A DNA stretch of 12,760 bases from JAVZIQ01 sp037440545 (GCA_037440545.1 JBBITX010000034.1:1-12760), one strand, 5' to 3'; positions 1-6,915 are shown, numbered from the stretch's first letter. Notes: generated by a model from the letters alone, not told the origin. A program made the numbers and translations.

Positions 1-1
1 G

Positions 2-76
2 TGCGGCCGCCGGGATTTGAACCCGGGTCGTCAGCGTGGCAGGCTGATGTCCTAGCCCAGGCTAGACTACGGCCGC
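2..76 (-). tRNA. tRNA-Gly (anticodon GCC)
   Basis: On the minus strand this folds as a complete cloverleaf. The acceptor stem pairs GCGGCCG (70-76) with CGGCCGC (3-9), with an A discriminator at position 2. The anticodon stem TCAGC/GCTGA closes the loop CTGCCAC, giving anticodon GCC. The T arm contains GGTTCAAATCC. No intron is visible. The next base (C at position 1) could be the start of an encoded CCA tail, but the window ends there. It decodes GGC/GGU glycine codons. Confidence 0.96.
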
Positions 77-459
77 TTTACATCCGACCAGGTGACTGTT
101 ATGCGAAGGCTTATTTATTTTCTTTTCCTGAAAGATTCTAAAGCTTTCCATTTCTTTTATGTATTTATTCAGGTTTGGCTAGGCTGCATTAGGTGTAGCT
201 GTCCTTTGTTTTTGGTGTTCTAATGCATGTTCATAGTGGAAGTTGACTTTTTCCAAATTCTATTATTATTTTTTGTTTTCCCTTCTACCTGCTGATTAAA
301 CGGCAATATTTCTATTCAGCTATGAGTGGAACATTTTCATTGGGGCCAAAGGAGATGCAGAGGGTAAAAGTTTAAGTTATTAGCTGCTTTGAAAATATTT
401 AACTATTAGTTTTTTGTTTTTTATGGTGTTCGCTTGTATGTTTAACGGTGATCTGCTGA
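77..459. other. AT-rich divergent intergenic region
   Basis: This 383-base spacer separates the minus-strand tRNA from the plus-strand membrane protein gene. It is AT-rich with several T runs (for example 261-275 and 409-421). I see no credible gene: the best frame, ATG at 322 to TAA at 375, is only 17 codons. A weak TATA-like stretch (AAATATTTAA, near 393-402) could serve the plus-strand gene. No convincing structured RNA or repeat was found. Confidence 0.6.
108..122 (-). promoter_or_regulatory. TATA-like element for the tRNA-Gly gene
   Basis: The minus strand reads GAAAATAAATAAGCC, an AT-rich archaeal TATA-like box. Its centre lies about 38 bases upstream of the mature tRNA 5' end, so transcription would start roughly 12 bases before the tRNA. 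This is called from sequence and spacing only. Confidence 0.35.
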
Positions 460-1302
460 GTGTCCTTTGAGATTCAAGAGTTGCCTGACGTTATAAAAGT
501 TGTTGTTTTGTTGATTTTGAGGAAAAAGTCAATGTTGAGTAAGGTTTTGCTTAAAAGGCGTATTGACAGGGTTTGTGCTGGAAGGGTATGTGTTGAGATG
601 GGAGATTTGGAGAGGGCGTTAAAGGAAATGGTTTCTGAAGGCTTACTTTTGGTGGAGGGCGAATCGGTTTGTTTAACCCCTCAAGGTTTAAGGTTAAGCA
701 GGGAGTGGGAAAGCCTTCTGTTGAAGAAGGATCCTATAATGGAGGTTGTTGCTGGTATTGTTGATGGTTCCATAACAGGCCTTGTTGTGGTGTTATCCTC
801 ATTCATGTCAGGTTTATCCTTTAAAACAGCTGCTTTCGCTGCCCTTCTGGCTTTGACGGCTGTGGCTATAACTAACTTTTCAAGCTTTCTCCTGGGCGGG
901 ATAACTGAAGATTTAGCGGACATTAAAACTCTTCAAACTTTAATGAACTTCAGCCTCAGCGACATTCCTGATAAAAAGGAAAGGGACAAATCCATAATTC
1001 TACTTAGAAACTTGTTTACAATTCTTAGGGGGGAGGTGAATCGGGCAAACCTGTACGCTGCCATGGTATGCAGCGCAACAACTTTTTCTGCTGGAAGCAT
1101 TCCAATATTAGCCTATCTAGCCCTGCCCAACCCAGTTAACATCCTAACAGCCCTTGGATTTGTCGGAGTTGCTGTAGGCGTTTTCCTTGTACAATATCGT
1201 TCTAGGAAGACGAGGGTGAACTGGAAAATAACCCTGCTTGAAACCCTAGTCATAGTTGCAATTGCAACCTTAGCCTCGCTTCTCTTGGGAGGATTTACTT
1301 AG
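460..1302 (+). CDS. VIT1/CCC1-like membrane protein with N-terminal winged-helix-like region
   Basis: 280 residues with a GTG start, preceded by GGTGA at 447-451. Residues 1-90 are soluble and look like a small helix-turn-helix/winged-helix region: a run of basic helices, then a short beta part ending in LTPQGLRLSREWE, typical of the wing and last helix in archaeal regulators. From residue about 94 the protein is membranous, with roughly five hydrophobic segments. The phrase EVVAGIVDGSITGL resembles the first transmembrane segment of VIT1/CCC1 iron/manganese transporters, and NLYAAMVCSATTFSAGSIPIL resembles their later G-x-x-x-P segment. The soluble loop between them (about 150-190) matches the position of the VIT1 metal-binding region but lacks its glutamate-rich character. 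A divalent-metal transporter is the best guess; substrate and regulation are unknown. The fusion is unusual. The gene converges on the DedA gene. Confidence 0.7.
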   Translation: MSFEIQELPDVIKVVVLLILRKKSMLSKVLLKRRIDRVCAGRVCVEMGDLERALKEMVSEGLLLVEGESVCLTPQGLRLSREWESLLLKKDPIMEVVAGIVDGSITGLVVVLSSFMSGLSFKTAAFAALLALTAVAITNFSSFLLGGITEDLADIKTLQTLMNFSLSDIPDKKERDKSIILLRNLFTILRGEVNRANLYAAMVCSATTFSAGSIPILAYLALPNPVNILTALGFVGVAVGVFLVQYRSRKTRVNWKITLLETLVIVAIATLASLLLGGFT

Positions 1303-1396
1303 CAAACCCTAATAAACAATTTTCCCTCAATTTTGAATGGTTTAATAATTCATGCTCAAACATGCCTAACTGATTAGGATAGCGGAAACTTTGAAT

Positions 1397-2020
1397 TTAG
1401 GTTATTCCAAGCCAACAGCCCAGCACTGCTCCAAAGTATACTAGAAATGCGGAAACAAAGAATCTCGGTATAAATGTCAGGGCGAGGAAATGGATGAACC
1501 GAGCTTTTATCAACCCGCAAAACAAGGATAAGAACTCCACAGGCAAGAAGGGTAACAGTCCAAAAAAGGCATAAATTATCCAGCCCCACCTCCCCCATAA
1601 GGCTGAAATCTCATTAAGCCTGCGCTCGCCAACTTTCTTCAACACATAGGGCCTTCCAAAACCATAGGCTAAGCCATAATTAACAGCCATGCCAAGGGTG
1701 AATCCAGCCGTGGACACGAAAATCAAAGTGCCTGGATTAACCCCCATGGAGGCCGCCGCCACAACTATGGCTGGGCTTCCAAGGGGAACAACCGTGCCAG
1801 CTAAAATTGTCGCCAAGAAAATTCCCATTAAGCCATATTCATTAACAAAATCCTTCACTTCAGATAAAAAATGTAAGCCTTCCAAATCTAAAAATTTAAT
1901 GATTAAAATCGCTGCTAACCCAAAAATTAGAAAGACTACTCCTAAAATTATTGAGGACTTAATCCAAGAGACGCGCAACAGACTTAAATTTTTCTCAAGG
2001 CTTTCCGAAGGCTGGGACAC
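1397..2020 (-). CDS. DedA/VTT-family (YqaA-like) membrane protein
   Basis: 207 residues with a GTG start, preceded on the minus strand by GGGAGGT eight bases upstream. An upstream ATG in the leader runs straight into a stop, so the GTG is favoured. The first hydrophobic helix spans about 22-43. The VTT (SNARE-associated) core follows, with a first re-entrant region around 72-92 (GTVVPLGSPAIVVAA), a Gly-rich segment (TAGFTLGMAVNYGLAYGFGR, about 104-123), and a second re-entrant region with LLPFLPVEFLSLFCG (about 155-169). The acidic residue usual in the first DedA P-x-P-x-E motif is not obvious, since PLGSP stands in its place; the second region keeps P-V-E. DedA relatives act in lipid scrambling or flipping and membrane homeostasis, but the role of this protein is not known. 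Confidence 0.85.
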   Translation of the reverse strand: MSQPSESLEKNLSLLRVSWIKSSIILGVVFLIFGLAAILIIKFLDLEGLHFLSEVKDFVNEYGLMGIFLATILAGTVVPLGSPAIVVAAASMGVNPGTLIFVSTAGFTLGMAVNYGLAYGFGRPYVLKKVGERRLNEISALWGRWGWIIYAFFGLLPFLPVEFLSLFCGLIKARFIHFLALTFIPRFFVSAFLVYFGAVLGCWLGIT

Positions 2021-2056
2021 TAAGCAAACCTCCCATCCATGCTTGAAGGGATTCAG

Positions 2057-2066
2057 CTAATATAAC
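2057..2066 (-). promoter_or_regulatory. TATA-like element for the DedA gene
   Basis: The minus strand reads GTTATATTAG about 40 bases upstream of the GTG start. A transcript starting about 25 bases further on would carry a short leader containing the GGGAGGT ribosome-binding site. Confidence 0.35.
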
Positions 2067-2190
2067 AACGAAAAGTAACCACGTTTTAAATGTTATTCGG
2101 AAAACATGAGAAATGCAAATAGGAGGGGGACAAGCTTGAAAGAGGGCTTGTTGCTAAAGGATAATGCTCCTAACAGTTAAGGTTATAATG

Positions 2191-2202
2191 ACCTTTAAAG
2201 GT
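2191..2202 (+). promoter_or_regulatory. Perfect 12-bp palindrome over a TATA-like core, upstream of the hydrolase
   Basis: ACCTTTAAAGGT is a perfect inverted repeat. Its centre TTTAAA could act as the TATA box, which would put transcription start near 2220 and the hydrolase start 30-35 bases later. A palindrome covering the TATA box is a common layout for an archaeal repressor operator. No regulator is identified here. Confidence 0.35.
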
Positions 2203-2249
2203 AAAATAATCTAGCAGTTTAGCAAAGTTTTAGAGGTGTTTGATGAGGG

Positions 2250-2984
2250 ATGATGATGTCGGTTAGGTTTCACTCTGGGAGCCAAAAAATTTTAGGGAAC
2301 CTCCACCTTCCATTTGAAGGCGCACCATGCATTATAACTTTGCATGGCCTTGAGGGAGACAAGGACAGCGATAAATGGCTGGCCATTGCTTCAAGGCTTT
2401 ACAGGGAGGGTTATGCATGCTTAAGATTCAACTTTCGAGGGTGCGGCGAAGGCCTGGAAAAAAGTGATGGGGAATTTGAAGATACATGTTTAACAGCCCG
2501 AATTGAAGATTACAGGGCAGCTTTAAGATTTCTTGAAAGCACAGGGAAGGTTGATTTGGAAAGGTTGGGCGTTGTGGGTTCAAGCTTCGGCGGCATGGTT
2601 GCAATAGCAGCTGGAGAAAAGAGGATTAGGGCCATGGTTACTTTGGCATCACCTTACAAAATACCATGGTCTGAAGATTCCAAGATTCTAATGGAAGAAG
2701 CTGGATACCTTAGGCTTCCATCAGGGAGAAGGCTTAAGAAAAGCTTCTTTGAAGATTTGAAAGGCTATGACCTTTTACGCCTTGTTGGAAATGTCCCCCC
2801 AATTCTAGTTATCCACGGAGGCTCAGATGAACTTGTCCCAGTTGAACATGCTTATAGGCTTTATGAAGCGGCTTCCACGCCTAAGAGAATTGAAATAGTG
2901 GAGAATGCCGACCATGTTTTTTCAAAGGGTTTAGATAAGGCTTTGGAGTTAATTTTAGAATGGTTCAAAAAGTTTTTGGTTTAA
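2250..2984 (+). CDS. Alpha/beta hydrolase (serine esterase/peptidase-like)
   Basis: 244 residues. The catalytic triad is readable: nucleophile Ser112 in the elbow G-S-S-F-G (110-114), Asp193 in GGSDELVP, and His222 in NADHVFS. The oxyanion-side HG motif is at 32-33 after the first core strand (CIITLHG). Length and the small cap suit the compact archaeal esterase / dienelactone-hydrolase-like / S9-like single-domain hydrolases; the substrate cannot be read from sequence. There are three consecutive ATG codons (2250, 2253, 2256). The GAGGG at 2245-2249 gives ideal spacing to the third, so the true start may be 2256. No signal peptide is present, so the enzyme is cytoplasmic. It leads a plus-strand unit with the degenerate peptidase-like gene about 31 bases downstream. 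Confidence 0.88.
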   Translation: MMMSVRFHSGSQKILGNLHLPFEGAPCIITLHGLEGDKDSDKWLAIASRLYREGYACLRFNFRGCGEGLEKSDGEFEDTCLTARIEDYRAALRFLESTGKVDLERLGVVGSSFGGMVAIAAGEKRIRAMVTLASPYKIPWSEDSKILMEEAGYLRLPSGRRLKKSFFEDLKGYDLLRLVGNVPPILVIHGGSDELVPVEHAYRLYEAASTPKRIEIVENADHVFSKGLDKALELILEWFKKFLV

Positions 2985-3015
2985 ATTCAGAACATAATAT
3001 ATGGAGGAAAAGTGG

Positions 3016-3843
3016 ATGGGTGAATTATTTAAGAGAATTATAAAAATTGAGAGGTTTGGGGAGATTAACGAAGCCCTTTTAGAGAAGATTTTAGGAGTTA
3101 TGACTGAAAGTTATGAACGTTTAGGCCCTCCCATCACTTACTCTGTGAACCTAAGAGTTTTTGAAAGCTCCGAGGAGGGCGGATTTTTCGCATGCCACGA
3201 CGCCTCCAGGGGAACGCCTACAATAAGCATTTACATGGATAAGATTTCAACCCTGCCTTTAAACGTGGTTTTAGGAGGGGTTAGACGTCAGGTTGCCCAT
3301 TCTATTATCCATGGAACCCCAGAGTTTTACAGAATAAAATTTCCATACGAGTTAAGGAGGATAATGGCTGAGCACGGCTTTCCCCAAGAATACGCAGTGA
3401 AGATTATTTACGGAACTTCAATGGCTGTGAAGGAGTATATGGTTACAAAGTATTTGATTGAAGGCGGATTCATCGAGGATCAAATAGCCTACGCAAAATA
3501 CATCCTTGAACCCGTCGCAGAGGAAATCCAATCATGGGAGGCTGTTAAAGAAAAACCCATGGATCGAATAATCTACTTGACCATGACTGTTCGTGACATA
3601 AGCTGCGCCATACCCCTAACTGAAAATTCAAGGTTTAGCAGTGAAATAAAAGCCTCCGCAGAGAGAAAAATAGAGCATCTCCCCCTAAACTACAAATTGA
3701 AGATTAAGAAGATTATAGGCGAAGTTTTCCCATCATTCACAGAAGACACATTTAAAAACATAGATCTGCTTACAAACGCCATAGTGAAGGAAATAATATG
3801 CGAAGAGTTAGGGTTCCATAAGAAAACATCCCAGCAGATTTAA
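3016..3843 (+). CDS. Zinc-peptidase-like protein with a degenerate HEXXH motif, function unknown
   Basis: I start this at ATG 3016 (275 residues) because GGAGG at 3003-3007 lies eight bases upstream. An in-frame ATG at 3001 would put that site inside the gene and has no ribosome-binding site of its own. The protein is soluble and mostly helical. Around residues 90-100 it reads RRQVAHSIIHG: this has the shape of a zincin helix (HExxH followed by a further His-Gly), but His-Glu is replaced by Arg-Gln. His95 and His99 remain. A later helix, VKEYMVTKYLIEGGF (about 138-152), has a glutamate where gluzincins keep their third ligand. I infer a catalytically dead metallopeptidase relative, but no named family is claimed. 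It sits between the hydrolase and the Nudix gene, probably in the same transcript. Confidence 0.6.
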   Translation: MGELFKRIIKIERFGEINEALLEKILGVMTESYERLGPPITYSVNLRVFESSEEGGFFACHDASRGTPTISIYMDKISTLPLNVVLGGVRRQVAHSIIHGTPEFYRIKFPYELRRIMAEHGFPQEYAVKIIYGTSMAVKEYMVTKYLIEGGFIEDQIAYAKYILEPVAEEIQSWEAVKEKPMDRIIYLTMTVRDISCAIPLTENSRFSSEIKASAERKIEHLPLNYKLKIKKIIGEVFPSFTEDTFKNIDLLTNAIVKEIICEELGFHKKTSQQI

Positions 3844-3882
3844 ACTCTAATTGACGCGAAAAATAAAAGGCAAGGTGTAAAA

Positions 3883-4419
3883 TTGAACTCCAACGTGGAG
3901 CTTGTTGAAGAGAAGATTTTATGCAAAGGTAAAAGAGTGGTTTTAGCAGAGAGAACTTACAGGCATAAAGGCTCAACCTTCATTAGAGACGTTGTAAAAT
4001 TTGGACAGGCCGTCGCCATAACACCTCTAAAAGACAACGGATCAGCCGTTCTGGTCAGACAGTTTAGGGCTCCAATAAACAGTTGGATCCTGGAAGTGCC
4101 AGCTGGAAGAGTTGAAACCAACGAAAATCCAGAAGAAGCTGCCCAAAGAGAACTCGCTGAAGAAATAGGCTACAAAGCAGCAAAGCTGACCAAGCTGGCC
4201 TCCATATGTATGAGTCCAGGATACAGCGACGAAGTCCTCCACATATACTTGGCTGAAGGCCTAAAACATGTTGGAAGAAAACCGGAACCAGGAGAACTAA
4301 TCGAAGTCGAAGAGATGATGCCCCATCAAGCTTTAAAAACAATATTGAGGGAGAAGATGGCAGATTCAAAAACGCTAATAGCCCTACTCCTCACTTGTCA
4401 ACGCCTAAGTAAAAAATAG
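3883..4419 (+). CDS. Nudix hydrolase, ADP-ribose pyrophosphatase type
   Basis: 178 residues with a TTG start; AGGTG at 3873-3877 is five bases upstream. The Nudix box is perfect at residues 75-97: Gly75, Glu81, Arg89-Glu90, Glu93-Glu94 and Gly96, fitting GX5EX7REUXEEXGU. The N-terminal half is a beta region that dimerises in ADP-ribose pyrophosphatases. The phrase SPGYSDEVLHIYLA (about 111-124), just after the box, is characteristic of that subfamily, which splits ADP-ribose into AMP and ribose-5-phosphate with Mg2+. Relatives can also act on other nucleoside diphosphate sugars, so the exact substrate is uncertain. It is the last gene of the hydrolase unit, 39 bases after the peptidase-like gene. 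Confidence 0.88.
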   Translation: MNSNVELVEEKILCKGKRVVLAERTYRHKGSTFIRDVVKFGQAVAITPLKDNGSAVLVRQFRAPINSWILEVPAGRVETNENPEEAAQRELAEEIGYKAAKLTKLASICMSPGYSDEVLHIYLAEGLKHVGRKPEPGELIEVEEMMPHQALKTILREKMADSKTLIALLLTCQRLSKK

Positions 4420-4572
4420 AAGCCGTCCATCATGGCCTCTGAACAATAAACACACCCTCAAAATGCGCAAGCTACAGTTAACGATAGGCGCGTCAATTTT
4501 CTGGCGTAATTAACGTTCAGCCATGAAAGATGCCGCAGTAAATTAATTGAGCAAAGCTTTCTTTAAGATAAG

Positions 4573-4585
4573 GTTAAATCTTAAC
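4573..4585 (+). promoter_or_regulatory. Inverted repeat GTTAA-ATC-TTAAC just upstream of the lysO TATA box
   Basis: A 13-bp site with 5-bp arms sits directly upstream of the TATA-like box at 4588-4597. The hexamer TTAACG occurs here (4581) and twice more upstream on the same strand, at 4478 and 4510. The position, next to TATA and possibly overlapping the TFB recognition element, suits a transcription-factor operator such as an Lrp/LysM-type regulator. That assignment is a guess. Confidence 0.35.
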
Positions 4586-4587
4586 GG

Positions 4588-4597
4588 TTTATATTTT
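4588..4597 (+). promoter_or_regulatory. TATA box for the lysO operon
   Basis: TTTATATTTT is a good archaeal TATA match. A start about 25 bases downstream (near 4617) leaves only a few bases before ATG 4625. This supports 4625 rather than the in-frame TTG at 4547 as the start. Confidence 0.5.
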
Positions 4598-4624
4598 CAA
4601 GGTTATAATGCGAGCGGTGGCGGC

Positions 4625-4906
4625 ATGATTAACCCATTTGATGTTTTAAGGGTTTTCTTCCCTTTGCTCCTCGGCTTGGCTTTAGGATACATTTTGAGAA
4701 GGGAGAAAAAACGCTTAAACCTTAATAGGCTTATCTTCTGGGTTATTCTCATCCTAGTTTTCTCCCTTGGCTTCACTGTTGGTTCTAATAATGAGCTTTT
4801 AGCTTTGATGCCAGATGCTGGGTTAAAGGCCGTTGTGCTTTCGGGTTTGACGCTTATTTTCACAATATTGTTCTTTAAGGCCTTGGAAAAAATGGTGAGA
4901 GCATGA
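4625..4906 (+). CDS. LysO N-terminal half (split lysine exporter, small subunit)
   Basis: 93 residues from ATG 4625; GGTGG (4616-4620) lies just ahead and the TATA box at 4588 rules out the upstream TTG 4547. It has three hydrophobic helices: about 5-21 ending in RREKK, about 33-51, and about 66-85. The layout matches the first third of LysO (YbjE, DUF340), the L-lysine exporter characterised in E. coli, where both halves are one polypeptide of about 300 residues. Here the half is a separate gene whose stop overlaps the next start in ATGA, so translation is probably coupled and the two products should assemble in the membrane. On its own the sequence is weakly diagnostic; the neighbour makes the call. 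Confidence 0.75.
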   Translation: MINPFDVLRVFFPLLLGLALGYILRREKKRLNLNRLIFWVILILVFSLGFTVGSNNELLALMPDAGLKAVVLSGLTLIFTILFFKALEKMVRA

Positions 4907-5514
4907 TGAAGTATATTTTAGCTGTGCTCCTAATTGGCGGGGTTGCAGGATATTTAAGCGGCTTTTTGGGTTTTCCGCCTTTTAAATTGTTTGTTTCAGA
5001 TTATGTTTTTAACTTTTCCCTAATTCTCCTCCTCTTCCTTATGGGTTTAGCCTTCGGCTTGGATGAGGAGGCAACAGCCAAACTGAGGAAAATTGGGGCC
5101 GGAGTTCTAATAATTCCAGCGTCAGCGGCTTTAGGCACCCTTACAGGAGGATTTGTGGGAGGAATAATTCTAAATGTTAACGTTTTTGCCTCTATGGGTG
5201 TGTGTGCCGGTTATGGATGGTACACTTTAGCCGGTCCATTAGCTGGACAGCTTTTCGGCATGGAATGGGGCGCATTAGGCTTTGCAGTTAACCTCTTAAG
5301 GGAGCTTATAACAGTGATAGCCACACCTATTGCAAGGAAAATGGGAAGGGATGTTCCGATAGCCATGGGAGGTGCAACAACCATGGACACCACCCTTCCA
5401 ATAATAGTTAATTACTGCGGCAGGGAAACCCTAATACCGGCTTTTACAAGCGGCTTCATCTTAACAATAGCTGCGCCTTTAACAATAACAATTATAGCTG
5501 CCCTAGGTGGCTAA
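4903..5514 (+). CDS. lysO: LysO C-terminal half (split lysine exporter, large subunit)
   Basis: 203 residues, all membranous. It carries the recognisable LysO signatures: GYGWYTLAGPL (about 104-114, compare GFGWYSLSG in E. coli LysO), the NLLRELI Arg-Glu segment (about 131-137), and GGATTMDTTLP (about 157-167, compare GATSMDFTLP). A C-terminal segment around GFILTIAAPL follows. LysO exports L-lysine and toxic analogues such as thialysine, protecting against excess free lysine. The start ATG 4903 overlaps the previous gene's stop by four bases. The stop overlaps a further ATG (TAATG at 5512-5516), opening a short frame of unknown status. Confidence 0.88.
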   Translation: MMKYILAVLLIGGVAGYLSGFLGFPPFKLFVSDYVFNFSLILLLFLMGLAFGLDEEATAKLRKIGAGVLIIPASAALGTLTGGFVGGIILNVNVFASMGVCAGYGWYTLAGPLAGQLFGMEWGALGFAVNLLRELITVIATPIARKMGRDVPIAMGGATTMDTTLPIIVNYCGRETLIPAFTSGFILTIAAPLTITIIAALGG

Positions 5515-5618
5515 TGCGAAAGGCTGTTTTGAAGGCTAATCACGTGTGGTTTGGCCGATGGATAAAGGTGTTATGGGAAAGGGTTAAAAGTTCGGCTGCA
5601 TTTTCTGGTTTTCTATAA
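5514..5618 (+). CDS. Possible 34-residue basic, Trp-rich peptide coupled to lysO
   Basis: An ATG overlapping the lysO stop codon (TAATG) opens a 34-codon frame ending in TAA at 5616-5618. AGGTGG at 5505-5510 lies only three bases upstream, which is short. The peptide is basic with three tryptophans, and its middle part (VWFGRWIKVLWERVK) could form an amphipathic helix. It fills 105 of the 124 bases before the DUF401 gene. A frame this short can easily arise by chance, so this is a candidate only. Confidence 0.25.
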   Translation: MRKAVLKANHVWFGRWIKVLWERVKSSAAFSGFL

Positions 5619-5620
5619 AT
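5611..5620 (+). promoter_or_regulatory. TATA-like element upstream of the DUF401 gene
   Basis: TTCTATAAAT is a fair TATA match. A start about 25 bases downstream falls at about 5639-5641, that is, on the TTG start codon, suggesting a leaderless or nearly leaderless transcript in addition to read-through from lysO. Confidence 0.4.
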
Positions 5621-5638
5621 GTGGGATAGGCCTAAAAC

Positions 5639-6901
5639 TTGGGATTTGTGGAACCATTAACAGGCATCGCTATATCCTTCATCTGTCTTGGGCTTATGCT
5701 TTATAAACATGTAAACTTGGGAATAACTTTGAACGCTACAGCCCTTATCCTTGCCTTTTTAACCCTTAACTGGGCTGAAATTCCACGGGTGATATGGTCA
5801 ACAACAGATCCTTCAACCCTTGAGGGACAGCTTACAATAGCCGTTGTACTTGCAACTTTTGGGATAATGTGGTTAAGCCAACTGTACAAAGTTACTGGAG
5901 CCCTTGACGATTTAAGCCGAAGCCTTGGAAGAATAATTAAAAACTCAAAAATTGTTTTAAGTGCACTTCCAGCCGTCATAGGCCTCCTGCCAGTGGCTGG
6001 AGGGGCATTAATGTCTGCGCCCATAGTGGATTCTGAAGCGGATAAACTTAAAATGAAGTCTGAAATGAAAGCCTACATAAACATTTGGTTTAGACATACA
6101 GTTTACCCAGTTTACCCCACAAGCCCTTCGCTGATAACCACAGCAGCACTCACAGGTGTAACTCTGACAGGCGTAATTCTACGGCAAATCCCCGTGGTAG
6201 CCGTCATGTTGGTTGCAGGTTACCTTATAGGATTCTGGAAATCTCCGAAAAAGGAAAAAATGGAAGGGGAAAAATGCAAAGCTGAAAAAGGGTCTAACAT
6301 TAAAAATTTTTTGAAGGCCTCGCTTCCAATACTTACAACCTTAATCGTCACAGTTTTCATAGACTGTTTAAGTTATAATTTGTCAAAACAGGGTTTCGAC
6401 GTTTTAATTGCAACCTTTGCTGGATTAGCAGTTTTAGCCATACTTTTCAAAATAAGAGTTAAAGTTTTCGCAGAACCTTTGAAAAGCTTGGGATTTTATG
6501 GAATTACAGCCGCAGCCTATGGAGCCTTCCTCCTGAGAAACGTCATGGGAGAGGCTGGAATATCAGAAATCTTCAGGCCGCTATTGGCTGGTGGAAGCCT
6601 AAACATGATATTTTTGTTAACAATTATTCCAGCTGTCCTTGGATTTTTAACAGGTTCACCTCCTGCTGGAATAGCCATAAGCATCTCAATTTTAACAGGA
6701 GCCTTAAACTTCTCCACAAGCTCAGCTGCTCTAATTTACGCTTGCGCCTATCTCGGATACCTCATAGCGCCAACCCATCTTTGCTTCACCTTCACCGCTG
6801 ACTATTTCAAAACTCCTCTAGGCAGGCTTTACAAGTATCTGATCCCGTCTTTCGCAGCGTCCATCATAACAGCCTTACTTGTATATCTTACACCTTTTTG
6901 A
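5639..6901 (+). CDS. DUF401-family multi-pass membrane protein (putative transporter)
   Basis: 420 residues with a TTG start; the upstream in-frame GTG at 5621 is stopped after two codons. There are roughly ten or more hydrophobic segments. Conserved-looking motifs are GLLPVAGGALMSAPIVD (115-131), FRHTVYPVYPTSPS (151-164), TGSPPAGIAISISI (338-351), and APTHLCFTFTADYF (377-390). A charged, probably cytoplasmic loop of about 22 residues (201-222, Lys/Glu-rich) splits two halves, each with a Gly/Pro-rich segment. That two-fold layout is typical of ion-transporter-superfamily secondary carriers. These features match DUF401, found in archaea and some thermophilic bacteria, with no proven substrate that I know of. 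Its position behind lysO hints at metabolite efflux or uptake, which is inference. Confidence 0.8.
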   Translation: MGFVEPLTGIAISFICLGLMLYKHVNLGITLNATALILAFLTLNWAEIPRVIWSTTDPSTLEGQLTIAVVLATFGIMWLSQLYKVTGALDDLSRSLGRIIKNSKIVLSALPAVIGLLPVAGGALMSAPIVDSEADKLKMKSEMKAYINIWFRHTVYPVYPTSPSLITTAALTGVTLTGVILRQIPVVAVMLVAGYLIGFWKSPKKEKMEGEKCKAEKGSNIKNFLKASLPILTTLIVTVFIDCLSYNLSKQGFDVLIATFAGLAVLAILFKIRVKVFAEPLKSLGFYGITAAAYGAFLLRNVMGEAGISEIFRPLLAGGSLNMIFLLTIIPAVLGFLTGSPPAGIAISISILTGALNFSTSSAALIYACAYLGYLIAPTHLCFTFTADYFKTPLGRLYKYLIPSFAASIITALLVYLTPF

Positions 6902-6906
6902 AAATG

Positions 6907-6915
6907 TTTAAAAAT
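6907..6915 (+). promoter_or_regulatory. TATA-like element upstream of the first DUF131 gene
   Basis: TTTAAAAAT lies about 34 bases ahead of ATG 6945. Predicted initiation near 6936 leaves almost no leader. It sits in the 43-base gap after DUF401. Confidence 0.4.

Noticed and set aside
322..375. A 17-codon ATG frame in the tRNA-distal spacer.
   Set aside because: It is too short, lacks a placed ribosome-binding site and shows no protein-like pattern.
1..459. A possible integration site at the tRNA-Gly gene.
   Set aside because: The tRNA 3' end faces out of the window, and no integrase or partial tRNA repeat is seen in the sequence given.
2130..2180. A hairpin (ACAAGC/GCTTGT) overlapping a 14-codon TTG frame behind AGGAGGGGG, resembling a leader peptide with attenuator.
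   Set aside because: The likely TATA core for the hydrolase lies downstream (2191-2202), so this stretch is probably not in that transcript. The stem is only six pairs and the frame has no further support.
4042..4369. Open frames of 66-101 codons antisense to the Nudix gene.
   Set aside because: The Nudix box is unambiguous on the plus strand; the antisense frames have no family motif or proper start signals and are by-products of its codon use.
4547..4624. A 26-residue N-terminal extension of the LysO N-terminal half starting at TTG 4547.
   Set aside because: The TATA box at 4588-4597 lies inside the extension, the extension is not hydrophobic like the family N terminus, and ATG 4625 has GGTGG ahead of it.
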